Source of the DNA: Pseudonocardia abyssalis
GTDB lineage: Bacteria > Actinomycetota > Actinomycetes > Mycobacteriales > Pseudonocardiaceae
Reading direction: 5' to 3'
Length of the DNA stretch: 64,000 bases
Assembly (NCBI RefSeq): GCF_019263705.2
Contig: NZ_JADQDK010000001.1
Location: 2,232,001-2,296,000, forward strand
Part shown: positions 26,907 through 34,853 of the stretch, one piece after another
Layout: each line of letters begins with the position of its first letter
Position numbering within the stretch: the stretch's first letter is position 1
Made by a program: the position numbers and the translations under genes
Notes under the pieces: generated by a model
Seen by the model: the letters and a program-made list of their open reading frames with translations, nothing else
What the model was told of the DNA's origin: nothing
Database searches by the model: none

Positions 26907-28276
26907 CCCGGGACCGCCAGTGCTCCGACGCGCTCGCGGATCCGGTCGGCGGCGGCGCGCAGCGCGGCGAGCTCGTCGGGGCGCAGGTCCAGCTCGACGA
27001 TCTCGCGGACCCCGCCGCGTCCCAGGCGCACCGGCAGGCCGACGTAGACGTCGCGGATGCCGTAGCTGCCGTCGGCCAGCACCGCGGCGGGCATGACCTC
27101 GCCGCTGTCGGCGGCCATGGCCAGCACCATCCGCGCCGCCGACGTCCCCGGCGCCAGGAACGCACTGCCCGTCCTCAGCAGCCCTACGACCTCGGCCCCC
27201 GACCCGCGGGCCCGGTCGACGACGGCGTCGACCTCCGGGCCCAGCGGCCGTCCGTCGGCGCTGGCCTGCGACAGCGGGATGACCATCTCCTCGCCGTGGC
27301 TGCCGAGCGCCCAGCCCTCGATCCGGTCGGCGCGGGTGGTGCCGCCCAGGGAGGCCAGTGCCCGGAAGCGCGCGGTGTCGAGCACCCCGGCCATGCCGAG
27401 CACGCGCTCCGGGGGGAAGCCCGACGCCCGCCAGGCGTGCTGGGTCATCTCGTCGAGCGGGTTGGTGACCACGACGACCACCGCACGCGGCGAGGTGTCC
27501 GCGACCCGTGCGGCGACGTCGCCGACGATCGCGGCGTTCGAACTGATCAGGTCCGACCGGCTCATCCCCGGCTGCCGGGCCTTCCCCGCGGTGATGACCA
27601 CGTAGTCGGCGGCCCCCGCCGCCTCGACCGTGCCGGCCCCGCGCACGCGCGTGGCGAACCCGCTCAGCGCCGCGGTGTGCGTGAGGTCCAGCGCGATGCC
27701 CGCGGCGCGGCCCTCGTCGACGTCGACCAGTACGACCTCGTCGAACACGTCGGCGTCGGCCAGGCGCATCCCGATGATCGTCCCGACGTTCCCCGCGCCG
27801 ACGACGACGACCCGTCCACCGGCGCGGTGCCCCGGGCCGCCGGGCCGGCCGGGCCCGGTGCCGGCGGGGCGGACCTCGGGCGGCAGCGGTGCGCCACGGC
27901 GGTACAGCGCGCCCGACGGCGGGCGGACGGGCGGCGGGGCCACCTCGGCGCGGTGCCCCACCGCGGCCCGGCTCGCTGCGGCACCGGCGGGCGACGGCAT
28001 GGGCCGCCCCGCAGCCGGGGGCCGCACCGCGGCGGAGGTGGCGGACGACGGGGTCCCGGGCGACCCGGCGCCGCGACCCGGCTGCGGCACCGACGACGAC
28101 GGATACCTGCGGTCCCCCGCCACCGCGGCGGCGGTGCCCGGGGTGGCGAGGACGATCTCGACGCCCAGCTCCCGGGCCCGCTCGCGGGCCAGCGGGGTCA
28201 CGATGTCGCGGGCCCCGACCGCCAGGATGCCGCGCCGCGCCGCCTCGTCGACGTCGGAGGCGCCGAAGACCGTCAC
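26903..28276 (-). CDS. Malate/lactate dehydrogenase-fold protein with N-terminal BMC-cargo-like module
   Basis: A 457-aa fusion. Residues 1-46 form a short module (SDVDEAARRG, DIVTPLARERAREL) like the N-terminal segments on other microcompartment enzymes. Residues ~47-154 are a Pro/Ala/Gly-rich linker. From 155 on there is a complete MDH/LDH domain: GAGNVG (160-165), NAD-specifying D186, substrate Arg234 and Arg240 in KARQPGMSR, D300/R303 and catalytic His327 in GSHGEE. The two-arginine loop favours malate/oxaloacetate over lactate. It probably recycles NADH made by the acylating aldehyde dehydrogenase. The GTG start overlaps the BMC-T stop (GTGA). The targeting role is inferred. Confidence 0.85.
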   Translation of the reverse strand: MTVFGASDVDEAARRGILAVGARDIVTPLARERARELGVEIVLATPGTAAAVAGDRRYPSSSVPQPGRGAGSPGTPSSATSAAVRPPAAGRPMPSPAGAAASRAAVGHRAEVAPPPVRPPSGALYRRGAPLPPEVRPAGTGPGRPGGPGHRAGGRVVVVGAGNVGTIIGMRLADADVFDEVVLVDVDEGRAAGIALDLTHTAALSGFATRVRGAGTVEAAGAADYVVITAGKARQPGMSRSDLISSNAAIVGDVAARVADTSPRAVVVVVTNPLDEMTQHAWRASGFPPERVLGMAGVLDTARFRALASLGGTTRADRIEGWALGSHGEEMVIPLSQASADGRPLGPEVDAVVDRARGSGAEVVGLLRTGSAFLAPGTSAARMVLAMAADSGEVMPAAVLADGSYGIRDVYVGLPVRLGRGGVREIVELDLRPDELAALRAAADRIRERVGALAVPG

Positions 28277-28914
28277 TTCTTGTCCTCCCGGCCGTGCATC
28301 CCCTCCAGCGCGGCGACGGCGGCGTCGCGGGCGGTCTGCACCTCGCTCTCCGTACCGGAGAGGAACATGCGCCCGAACCGGCCGACGGCGCGCAGCTCGA
28401 TCACCGTGATGTTGGCGGCCTTCTCGGCCTCGTTGGCCGCGACGGCGATGTAGGCGGCCGGGGCCACCTCCATCACGAACAGGCTCTGGCCCGGCATCAT
28501 CATCGAACCCTTGCGCCACTTGTTGAGCAGCTGCGCCTGGTAGGCGTGGACGTTCGTGATGAACTGGGTCGAGTGGATCACCGGCTTGATCCGGTCGGCC
28601 TCGGTGAGGCCCATCTCGTCGAGCACGGCCTGGCCGGACGCGAGCACCTCGGCCTGCTGCTCGGAGTGGATCTCCAACAGGCCGAACTCGCGCTCGATGA
28701 TCTGCAGCGCCGGGCGCACACCCGCGGCCTTGAGGGCGATGTCGGCGGCCCGGAACACCTCGTTGCCGGGGGCCATCTCGATGTAGAGCTCCGCCATCCC
28801 GGCCAGCGGGACGTCGCCGGGGCTGGTCGCCGCGATGTGCGCCGCGCACTGCGGCTGCATGCGGTCGACGAAGGCGTAGGTGCGCAGGGTGGGGGTCGGG
28901 CGGGGGCTGCTCAT
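28273..28914 (-). CDS. BMC-T tandem-domain shell protein
   Basis: This 213-aa protein has two tandem BMC domains that assemble as a pseudohexameric trimer. The first contains IEMAPGNEVFRAADIALKA and FGLLEIHSE; the second contains GQSLFVMEVAPAAYIAVAAN, EAEKAANI and GRFGRMFLSG. The order of motifs closely resembles the mycobacterial RMM shell protein MSM0275, which forms stacked trimers with a gated pore. Such trimers are thought to pass larger molecules such as cofactors. ATG 28914 overlaps the EutJ-like gene's stop, and the gene's own stop overlaps the next GTG. Confidence 0.93.
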   Translation of the reverse strand: MSSPRPTPTLRTYAFVDRMQPQCAAHIAATSPGDVPLAGMAELYIEMAPGNEVFRAADIALKAAGVRPALQIIEREFGLLEIHSEQQAEVLASGQAVLDEMGLTEADRIKPVIHSTQFITNVHAYQAQLLNKWRKGSMMMPGQSLFVMEVAPAAYIAVAANEAEKAANITVIELRAVGRFGRMFLSGTESEVQTARDAAVAALEGMHGREDKK

Positions 28915-29723
28915 GCCGCGGACCTCGCGATGCCGATCGGGGTGATGAGCAGGGCGTGCGGATAGGACACGACGGTGCGCTCCAGGTACTCGGCCAGCAC
29001 GTCTCCCGCGCCGGTGATCATCAGGGCCCCACCCGCGAGGTGCAGCGGCAGCTCCTCGGCGTCGCGGGTCATGGCCCGCACCGACTCGGCGATGCGCTGC
29101 AGCCCGGGGACGAGGACGGGCAGTGACTCCCGCTGGTGTGCGCGCTTGTGCACCTCGGCGTCCTCGACGGACAGCCCGAGGGCCCCCGCCAGCACCAGGT
29201 CGAGGTGGTGTCCGCCGCCCGCGCGGTCGTCGAGGGCGTCGAGCCGCCCGCTGCGGAACACCCCGACGCCGGTCGAGCCGCCACCGACGTCGACGACGAC
29301 ACCGTCGACGACCTTCAGTGTCCGCTGCGCCGCGGTGACCTCGTCGACGAGCACGACGTCGGTGAAGCCGGCCGACTCGCACACGTAGGTGCACGCGCGC
29401 GCGTCCTTCACGGGGATGCACGGCGGGTACGCGGTGGCCACCGACGTGAGTACGACGCCGAGTGCCTCCTCCGCCCGGTTCCTCAGCAGCCGCACCGTGG
29501 CGGTCGCCCGTGCGACGTCGACGACCACCCCGTCGCGCAGGGCCGCGGAGGGGTGGCTGTCGACCCAGACCGGCCGGTCGTCGGCGTCCAGCACGACCAG
29601 CACACAGCTGGCCGTGCCCAGGTCGACGCCCACCCGAAGCGGACCGGCCGGGGGCCCGTCCGGGGTCGCGCCGACCATCCCGGACGCCGTCTCGAGCAGC
29701 TGCCGCGGGTCTTCCCCGCTCAC
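28911..29723 (-). CDS. EutJ-like actin/Hsp70-fold ATPase
   Basis: This 270-aa protein has the nucleotide-binding motifs of the EutJ/DnaK-like superfamily: VGVDLGTASCVLVVLD (phosphate-1), VVDVGGGSTGVGVF (phosphate-2) and ALMITGAGDVL (adenosine). EutJ homologues are common in microcompartment loci and are assumed to be chaperones or reactivases for encapsulated enzymes; the precise role is not known. The GTG start overlaps the aldehyde dehydrogenase stop (GTGA, 29720-29723). There is no B12 or glycyl-radical enzyme here to reactivate, so its client must be something else. Confidence 0.85.
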   Translation of the reverse strand: MSGEDPRQLLETASGMVGATPDGPPAGPLRVGVDLGTASCVLVVLDADDRPVWVDSHPSAALRDGVVVDVARATATVRLLRNRAEEALGVVLTSVATAYPPCIPVKDARACTYVCESAGFTDVVLVDEVTAAQRTLKVVDGVVVDVGGGSTGVGVFRSGRLDALDDRAGGGHHLDLVLAGALGLSVEDAEVHKRAHQRESLPVLVPGLQRIAESVRAMTRDAEELPLHLAGGALMITGAGDVLAEYLERTVVSYPHALLITPIGIARSAA

Positions 29724-31108
29724 AGCTCCACCGGGTCGTACACGGTCCGCCACGGCCGCACCTCGTGGGCGATGCGCTTGATGTTGATCAGGTGCAGCGG
29801 GGTGACGTTGTCGGAGCAGATCGAGCCGCTCCAGGTGCCGGTGCCGAGCTGGAAGGACGGGTCGACGTCGGTCGAGTACCCCATCCCGCCGAACAGCGCC
29901 GGGGTGTTGATCACGATGCGACCGGCGGGGAGTGTCCCGAACGGGGCGATCTCCGCGGGATCGGCCGCGTGCACCGCGCAGGTGTGCCCCTCGCCGTCGA
30001 GGGCGAGGATCTCCCGGCACCGCGTCCAGCCCTGCGCGGCGTCGCGGACCCGGTAGACCGACAGCACCGGCCCGAGGATCTCCCGCGACAGCGGGGTGTC
30101 GACGCCCACCGAGTCCAGCTCGGCGGCCAGCACCCGGGTGGTCGTGGGCACCGCGAAGCCGGCGAGCTCGGCCAGCTTCACCGCGGTCTGGCCGACCGCG
30201 GCCGGTCGCAGCGCGCCGCGGTCGTCGAACAGCACCCGGATCAGGCGCTCCTGCTGGGGCGCGTTGAGCCAGAACGCGCCGCGCTCGGCGAACGCGGTGA
30301 GGAACGCCGCTGCGACCGCCTCGGCGACGACGACCGACTGCTCCGCGACGCACGCCGTGCCGTTGTCGAACGACTTCGAGGTGATGATCATTTCGGCGGC
30401 CTCGGCCGCGTCCGGGACGCTGACGCCGACGTAGGCCGGGACGTTGCCCGCGCCGACGGCGATCGTCGGCTTGCCGCTGGAGTACGCGGCCCGCACCATC
30501 CCGGGCCCGCCGGTCGCCAGCACCAGCGCGATCTCCGGGCGGCGCATGAGCTCCTGCGTGGCCGGGAGCGTCGGGTTCTCGATGCACGAGATCAGGCCCT
30601 CAGGGGCGCCGGCGGCGACCGCGGCCTCGGCCATGATCTCCGCCGTCCGCAGTGTGCACCTCGCGGCGCGCGGGTGCGGCGCGTGCACGATCGCGTTGCC
30701 CGACTTCACCGCCGCGAGGCTCTTGAACAGCGTGGTGGACGTCGGGTTGGTGACCGGGATGATCCCCGCGATCACGCCCATCGGGGTGCCGACGGCCGTG
30801 ACGCGGGACTGCTCGTCGACCCACAGCACACCGACGGCCCGCCGCTCCAGCATCCACTTCGCGACGAAGCCGGTGTTGTAGCGGTTCTTGTAGATCTTGT
30901 GCTCGTACAGGCCGTAACCGGTCTCGTCGACGGCGAGGCGTGCGAGCTCCTCGGCGGCCTTCGTGCCGGCCAGCGCCATCGCGCGGACGATGTGGTCCAG
31001 GGTCGCCTGGTCGGCGCCCTCGAGCTCGTCGAACGCCCGACGGGCCGCGCGGGCCTTCGCCCGCACGTCGGCCAGACCGGTCAGGTCGGCATCCAGGGAT
31101 GCGGTCAT
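29720..31108 (-). CDS. CoA-acylating aldehyde dehydrogenase (EutE/PduP/AdhE-N type)
   Basis: A 462-aa aldehyde dehydrogenase of the acylating group. The catalytic Cys253 lies in SFDNGTACVAEQS. VGTPMGVIAGIIPVTNPTST, SGNAIVHAPHP and GVGAGNVPAYV-like nucleotide/CoA segments precede it. The C-terminus GGMGYSTDVDPSFQLG with GSICSDNVTP is typical of AdhE/EutE-like enzymes. It converts an aldehyde plus CoA and NAD+ to acyl-CoA and NADH, the core reaction of metabolosomes. The N-terminal ~25 residues (LTGLADVRAKARAARRAF) could form an amphipathic targeting helix. It is third in the main shell operon. Confidence 0.93.
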   Translation of the reverse strand: MTASLDADLTGLADVRAKARAARRAFDELEGADQATLDHIVRAMALAGTKAAEELARLAVDETGYGLYEHKIYKNRYNTGFVAKWMLERRAVGVLWVDEQSRVTAVGTPMGVIAGIIPVTNPTSTTLFKSLAAVKSGNAIVHAPHPRAARCTLRTAEIMAEAAVAAGAPEGLISCIENPTLPATQELMRRPEIALVLATGGPGMVRAAYSSGKPTIAVGAGNVPAYVGVSVPDAAEAAEMIITSKSFDNGTACVAEQSVVVAEAVAAAFLTAFAERGAFWLNAPQQERLIRVLFDDRGALRPAAVGQTAVKLAELAGFAVPTTTRVLAAELDSVGVDTPLSREILGPVLSVYRVRDAAQGWTRCREILALDGEGHTCAVHAADPAEIAPFGTLPAGRIVINTPALFGGMGYSTDVDPSFQLGTGTWSGSICSDNVTPLHLINIKRIAHEVRPWRTVYDPVEL

Positions 31109-31126
31109 CTCCTACACCTCGAAGAC

Positions 31127-31150
31127 TCGGTCGGTCGGTCGGTCGGTCGG
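31127..31150. repeat. Six-copy TCGG tetranucleotide tract
   Basis: A 24-bp run of TCGG units lies between the BMC-H stop and the aldehyde dehydrogenase start, close to the latter's ribosome site. Such tracts can change length by slippage and alter spacing. Confidence 0.85.
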
Positions 31151-31170
31151 GGACGGGACGGAACCGGCCG

Positions 31171-31494
31171 TCAGGCCTTCGGGCGCGTGAGGATCGCGAG
31201 GATGCCCTCGGTCTCGTCGTGCGGGCGCGGGATCACGTGGACGGAGACGACCTCGCCGGCCTTCGCCGCCGCGACGGCGCCCGCGTCGGTCGCGGCCTTC
31301 ACCGCGCCGACGTCGCCGCGCACCATCACCGTGACGAGACCGCCACCGATCTCGCGGTGCCCGACGATCTGCACGTTGGCCGACTTCACCATCGCGTCGG
31401 CCGCCTCGATCGCGCCGACCAGGCCCTTCGTCTCGATCAGCCCGAGCGCTCCGCGCATCGCGGGAGCTCCGGTGCCACCGGTCGGTGTCGCCAT
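31171..31494 (-). CDS. BMC-H shell hexamer protein (second copy)
   Basis: This is a 107-aa single-BMC protein. The core [20 protein letters not shown] and [20 protein letters not shown] is nearly the same as in the plus-strand BMC-H, and the tail [17 protein letters not shown] also matches. A 13-residue Gly/Thr-rich N-terminal extension ([12 protein letters not shown]) precedes the domain; the ATG may instead be the internal one at the end of this extension. Second gene of the main shell operon, after the vertex protein. Confidence 0.96.
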   Translation of the reverse strand: MATPTGGTGAPAMRGALGLIETKGLVGAIEAADAMVKSANVQIVGHREIGGGLVTVMVRGDVGAVKAATDAGAVAAAKAGEVVSVHVIPRPHDETEGILAILTRPKA

Positions 31495-31535
31495 GCGGTC
31501 CTCCGTGTGAGTCGTGTGTCGTGGTCGGTCGTGCG

Positions 31536-31829
31536 TCAGGTGTTGCGGTAGGTGACCGAGCCGCCGCGGATCACCGTGTCGGCGATGGCCACCACCGCCC
31601 GGTCGGTCGGAGCGTCGGCTCCCGCGGCGACCCGCGCCGCACCGCCCGAGGCCACCAGGACGATCTCGCCGACGCCGGCGCCGACGAGGTCGACGGCCAC
31701 GTAGACGGGGCCGTCGACATCCTGCGGGCCCTCACCGGTGGAGTCCTGGAGCAGGAGGAGCGTGAACCGGTCGAGTCCCGACTGCTTGACCGTCGAGACG
31801 ACCTGGCCCAGCACTCTGGCCAACTGCAT
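31536..31829 (-). CDS. BMC-P vertex pentamer protein (EutN/CcmL family)
   Basis: This 97-aa EutN/CcmL-type protein begins [15 protein letters not shown] and continues [35 protein letters not shown] and [12 protein letters not shown]. The family forms pentamers that cap the vertices of the microcompartment shell. It is the first gene of the main operon. ATG 31829 is preceded by GGAGGTGA at good spacing. Its 220-bp upstream region is shared with the divergent lipocalin-like gene and holds the second GGACAA-N15-TTGTCC site. Confidence 0.95.
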   Translation of the reverse strand: MQLARVLGQVVSTVKQSGLDRFTLLLLQDSTGEGPQDVDGPVYVAVDLVGAGVGEIVLVASGGAARVAAGADAPTDRAVVAIADTVIRGGSVTYRNT

Positions 31830-31924
31830 GGCGGTCACCTCCGTCGGTGCCGGTGGCATCACGGGGCGAGCTGCCGACGGCCGGACAGTAGGTCGACGGA
31901 TCGACACCTGGCCCTATCCCGCCG

Positions 31925-31951
31925 GGACAAGGTCGCGCGGAGCCGTTGTCC
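31925..31951. promoter_or_regulatory. GGACAA-N15-TTGTCC inverted repeat in the divergent shell-operon promoter
   Basis: GGACAA (31925-31930) and TTGTCC (31946-31951) occur with exactly the same spacing as at 23273-23299. The right arm extends to CCGTTGTCC in both. It lies between the vertex gene and the plus-strand lipocalin-like gene and could control both. Confidence 0.65.
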
Positions 31952-32049
31952 GCGTACGCACTGGATCGCTCCCACCCGACCGGACACTCTGGGCGGGTCC
32001 GGAGGCGCACCAGGCGTGTCCGGGGCACCGACGCGAGGAGGGTTCATCG

Positions 32050-33048
32050 GTGATCCGTCCCGAGGACGCGCAGTTCCATGCCCCGACCAGCGACGACCCG
32101 CTGTGGGCCGAGACCAACTACTTCGGCCTCTACGCGGGCCAGGACACCGACACCCCGATGAACATCGGCGTGTACGGCCTGTTCCGCGAGCCGATCGGGG
32201 TCGTCGGATCGACGGTGTCGGTCAACAGCCGCCGCGTGACGATGCCGTGGGCGGCCGACTACTGGGACGCCTGGGAGCACCTCGTGGTCCCGCAGCCGTC
32301 GAACCTGCTCGACTACCGGCTGGCCAACGGGCTGAAGGTGGTCTGCAGCGAGCCCAACAAGGTCTGGGACGTCGACTACTCCGACCCCGACGCCGATCTC
32401 GAGCTGCACTTCCGCTTCACCGGACTGTCGGTCCCCTACGACGTCAACGACCCCGAGCAGGACCCGATGGCCGCCGACAAGGACATGGACCTCACCTGGG
32501 GCCACGCCTACGCCGGTCACTTCGACCTCACCGGGCACGTCGAGGGCGAGATCCGCCTGCGCGGTGCCACCACCCCGATCGACTGCGTGTCCACCATGGA
32601 CCACAGCTGGGGTGTGCGGGCCGAGCGCCAGACATCGCGCCTGAGCTGGCTGCACGCGCACTTCTCGACGGACTTCGCGGTGCACGCGCTGTTCGACTTC
32701 GGAACCGGGGCCGGGCCGGACGGGGCGTCGCCCCTGACGATGACCCACGGCTACGTGCTCGACCACGGCGAGCTGCACGGGCTCAAGGCCGGTGGCGGCA
32801 CGACCCACCGCGCGGGCTTCTACCCCGACGCCATCGAGGTCTCGGTCACCGACTCCTCCGACCGCACCTGGGACCTGGAGGGCACCGCGCTCACCACCTT
32901 CCCGTGGCAGGCGTGGCCCGGCACCGTCGGGCACAACGCGCTGCTGCGCTGGACGTGCGGCGGGCAGACCGGCTACGGCGAGTGCATGGACTTCATCGGG
33001 CTCGGCGAGCTGGGCGCGGCGTACCACCGGGTCCACGGCACGGGGTGA
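32050..33048 (+). CDS. Uncharacterised lipocalin/CrtC-like protein (DUF7064/DUF7065-like)
   Basis: This 332-aa protein is rich in beta strands and aromatic residues. Features include DDPLWAETNYFGLYAG at the start, WDAWEHLVVP, a central VSTMDHSWGVR and the C-terminal GQTGYGECMDFIG. The pattern resembles the hydroxyneurosporene-synthase/AttH-like calycin fold now split as DUF7065 and DUF7064; I recall this only by pattern. Such proteins are common beside actinobacterial lipid and steroid catabolic genes and may bind or hydrate a hydrophobic substrate. GTG 32050 has GAGGAGGG upstream. It is the first of three plus-strand genes inserted between the two minus-strand operons of the BMC locus. Confidence 0.6.
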   Translation: MIRPEDAQFHAPTSDDPLWAETNYFGLYAGQDTDTPMNIGVYGLFREPIGVVGSTVSVNSRRVTMPWAADYWDAWEHLVVPQPSNLLDYRLANGLKVVCSEPNKVWDVDYSDPDADLELHFRFTGLSVPYDVNDPEQDPMAADKDMDLTWGHAYAGHFDLTGHVEGEIRLRGATTPIDCVSTMDHSWGVRAERQTSRLSWLHAHFSTDFAVHALFDFGTGAGPDGASPLTMTHGYVLDHGELHGLKAGGGTTHRAGFYPDAIEVSVTDSSDRTWDLEGTALTTFPWQAWPGTVGHNALLRWTCGGQTGYGECMDFIGLGELGAAYHRVHGTG

Positions 33049-33052
33049 CCCG

Positions 33053-34072
33053 GTGAGCGCCCCGCTCCCCCCGGTGCGCGCGGTGATCTTCGACCTGGAC
33101 GGCACGCTGGTCCAGACCCGGATCGCCTCGTGGGAGATCTTCGAGCGGATCAGCAAGCGGTTCGAGCTGGGCATCGACCGGCCCGAGCAGTACTTCGACC
33201 TGTTCCGCGGCAACGTCTTCGAGTCGATCCGCACGCTGTGCCGCGACGACGAGCACGCCGCGCAGGCGAAGGCGGCGTTCCTGGAACTGCTGCGGGAGGA
33301 GTACACGCCGCCGCTGGTCCCCGGGGTCACCGACGTCGTGCGCCGGCTCGCGGGCGAGTGCACGCTCGCGGTGATGTCGTCGAACGCCATGCAGGTGCTG
33401 CGGCGCGTGCTGGTGGCCAACGACCTCGCGTTCTGCTTCGCGCACGTGTTCGGCGGCGACGTGGCGCCCGACAAGCGGGCCGCGATCGGGGCGTTCCTCG
33501 CCGACTCCGGCAGCGGCTTCGGCCGCCGCTGCGCGGCCGACTACGACGAGGGCGGTCGGCGGCTCGACCCCGGCCCGTCCAGCACGGTGCTGGTCACCGA
33601 CACCGCGGGCGACGTCCGCGACGCACTGGCCGCCGGTATCCGCGTGGTCGGCGTCGCCTGGGGCATGCACTCGGTGGAGGAGCTGACGGCGGCGGGCGCG
33701 GAGTTCGTGGCGCTGTGGCCGCAGGAGATCGCGGCGCACCTGCTGGGCGACGCCGCGTCGCGGCCGGCGGAGGGGGCGTGCGCGGTTCCCGCGGGGCCCC
33801 CGGCGGTGGCGACACGATCAGCGGCGGCGGCACCGGCGGTGGCGGGCGGCGACGGGACGGCGGCCGCGCAGGTCCGGGCCGCGGCTGCGGTCCGCCGGGC
33901 CCGCCGGACCGGTGCGTCGTCGGCGGCGTCCGACTCCCCGGCCGGTCACTCCCCGGCCGCCGCTCCGTCGGCCGCGTCCCGACCGGATTCGGCCCGACCC
34001 GGGCGGATGTCCGCGCCGGCCGCGTCCGAGGAGCTCCTCGACGCGGTGCGACGGGTGTGCCGACGTGGCTGA
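33053..34072 (+). CDS. HAD-family phosphatase with C-terminal encapsulation-peptide-like helix
   Basis: This 339-aa protein's first ~230 residues are a Gph-like HAD hydrolase: FDLDGT with Asp14/Asp16, VMSSN motif II, a Lys in PDKRAAIG and VTDTAGDVRDAL. They are followed by a ~90-residue Ala/Pro/Ser-rich linker and a final short helix (SEELLDAVRRVCRRG), amphipathic when drawn on a wheel. A catalytic domain, flexible linker and short terminal helix is the classic layout of microcompartment cargo. So a phosphomonoester is probably hydrolysed inside the shell. GTG 33053 is 4 nt after the upstream stop; the stop overlaps the next gene's GTG. Confidence 0.82.
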   Translation: MSAPLPPVRAVIFDLDGTLVQTRIASWEIFERISKRFELGIDRPEQYFDLFRGNVFESIRTLCRDDEHAAQAKAAFLELLREEYTPPLVPGVTDVVRRLAGECTLAVMSSNAMQVLRRVLVANDLAFCFAHVFGGDVAPDKRAAIGAFLADSGSGFGRRCAADYDEGGRRLDPGPSSTVLVTDTAGDVRDALAAGIRVVGVAWGMHSVEELTAAGAEFVALWPQEIAAHLLGDAASRPAEGACAVPAGPPAVATRSAAAAPAVAGGDGTAAAQVRAAAAVRRARRTGASSAASDSPAGHSPAAAPSAASRPDSARPGRMSAPAASEELLDAVRRVCRRG

Positions 34073-34793
34073 GGAACGGGCCAGGGCCATCGAGGGCGCG
34101 TTCAACTTCCGCGACCTCGGCGGCCTGCGGACCCAGGACGGCCGGGCGATCCGGCGGGGCGCCCTGTTCCGCAGCGACACCCTCCAGGCGCTGAGCCCCG
34201 CAGACGTCTCCTACCTCGTCGACGAGCTGGGCCTGGAGCTGATCGTCGACCTGCGGATCGGTCCCGAGGCCGTCACGGAGGGTCGGGGACCGCTCGCGGC
34301 GACGCCCGTGAGCTACCTCAACGCCCCGCTGCGCGACCTCCCCGTTTCCGACCTGCCCCCGGCCGAGCAGAGCCTGCAATTCTCCCTCGAGCACCTCGGG
34401 TCGCCGGCGTCGCCGCTGGCCACGGTGGTGCGGGTCGTGAGCGCGCTCGCCGGACGCCCGGTGCTGGTGCACTGCGCCGCGGGCAAGGACCGGACCGGGC
34501 TCGTCACCGCGATGCTGCTGCGGCTCCTGGGCGTCGACGACGAGGAGATCGTCGCCGACTACCTCCGCACCGGGGAGAACATGGCGCGCGTGATCGAGCG
34601 GTTCCGCGGCTGGCCCCGCTACCGCGACCACATGGCGGCGGTCCCCGCCGAGGTCTACCAGGCCCACGAGCACACGATCCGCGGCTTCCTCGACGGCCTC
34701 GACCGGCTCCACGGCGGGGCGCAGGGGTGGTCGCGCTCACGCGGCATCGACGACGGGGTCCTGGACCGCCTGCGCGCGGGCCTGCTGGCCTGA
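34065..34793 (+). CDS. Tyrosine-protein phosphatase-like protein (Y_phosphatase3 family)
   Basis: This 242-aa protein has the family's N-terminal GAFNFRDLGGL, a RGALFRSDTL segment, and the P-loop VHCAAGKDRTGL (~residues 134-145) with catalytic Cys and Arg. The GKDRTG loop is that of the lipid/tyrosine dual phosphatases such as mycobacterial PtpB. In this context it might dephosphorylate a small phosphoester made by the neighbouring phosphotransferase operon, or a phosphoprotein. It overlaps the HAD gene by 8 nt, so both phosphatases are co-translated. Confidence 0.85.
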   Translation: MAEERARAIEGAFNFRDLGGLRTQDGRAIRRGALFRSDTLQALSPADVSYLVDELGLELIVDLRIGPEAVTEGRGPLAATPVSYLNAPLRDLPVSDLPPAEQSLQFSLEHLGSPASPLATVVRVVSALAGRPVLVHCAAGKDRTGLVTAMLLRLLGVDDEEIVADYLRTGENMARVIERFRGWPRYRDHMAAVPAEVYQAHEHTIRGFLDGLDRLHGGAQGWSRSRGIDDGVLDRLRAGLLA

Positions 34794-34805
34794 ACCGACC
34801 CGACG

Positions 34806-34832
34806 GACGCCCCGCCGGGGAAGCGGGGCGTC
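34806..34832. terminator. Bidirectional hairpin between convergent operons
   Basis: GACGCCCCGC (34806-34815) and GCGGGGCGTC (34823-34832) form a perfect 10-bp GC stem with a 7-nt loop. It lies in the 60-bp gap between the converging phosphatase and PPDK-like genes. There is no long T-tract, as is usual in high-GC actinobacteria. Confidence 0.6.
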
Positions 34833-34853
34833 GGTCGTCCTCCGTACGTGGGT

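Noticed and set aside
23394..31829. Assignment of the BMC locus as RMM (aminopropanol) type
   Set aside because: The BMC-T and overall shell set look RMM-like, but the aminotransferase, aminopropanol dehydrogenase and aminoglycoside-type kinase of RMM loci are not present here, and a PPDK-like operon is.
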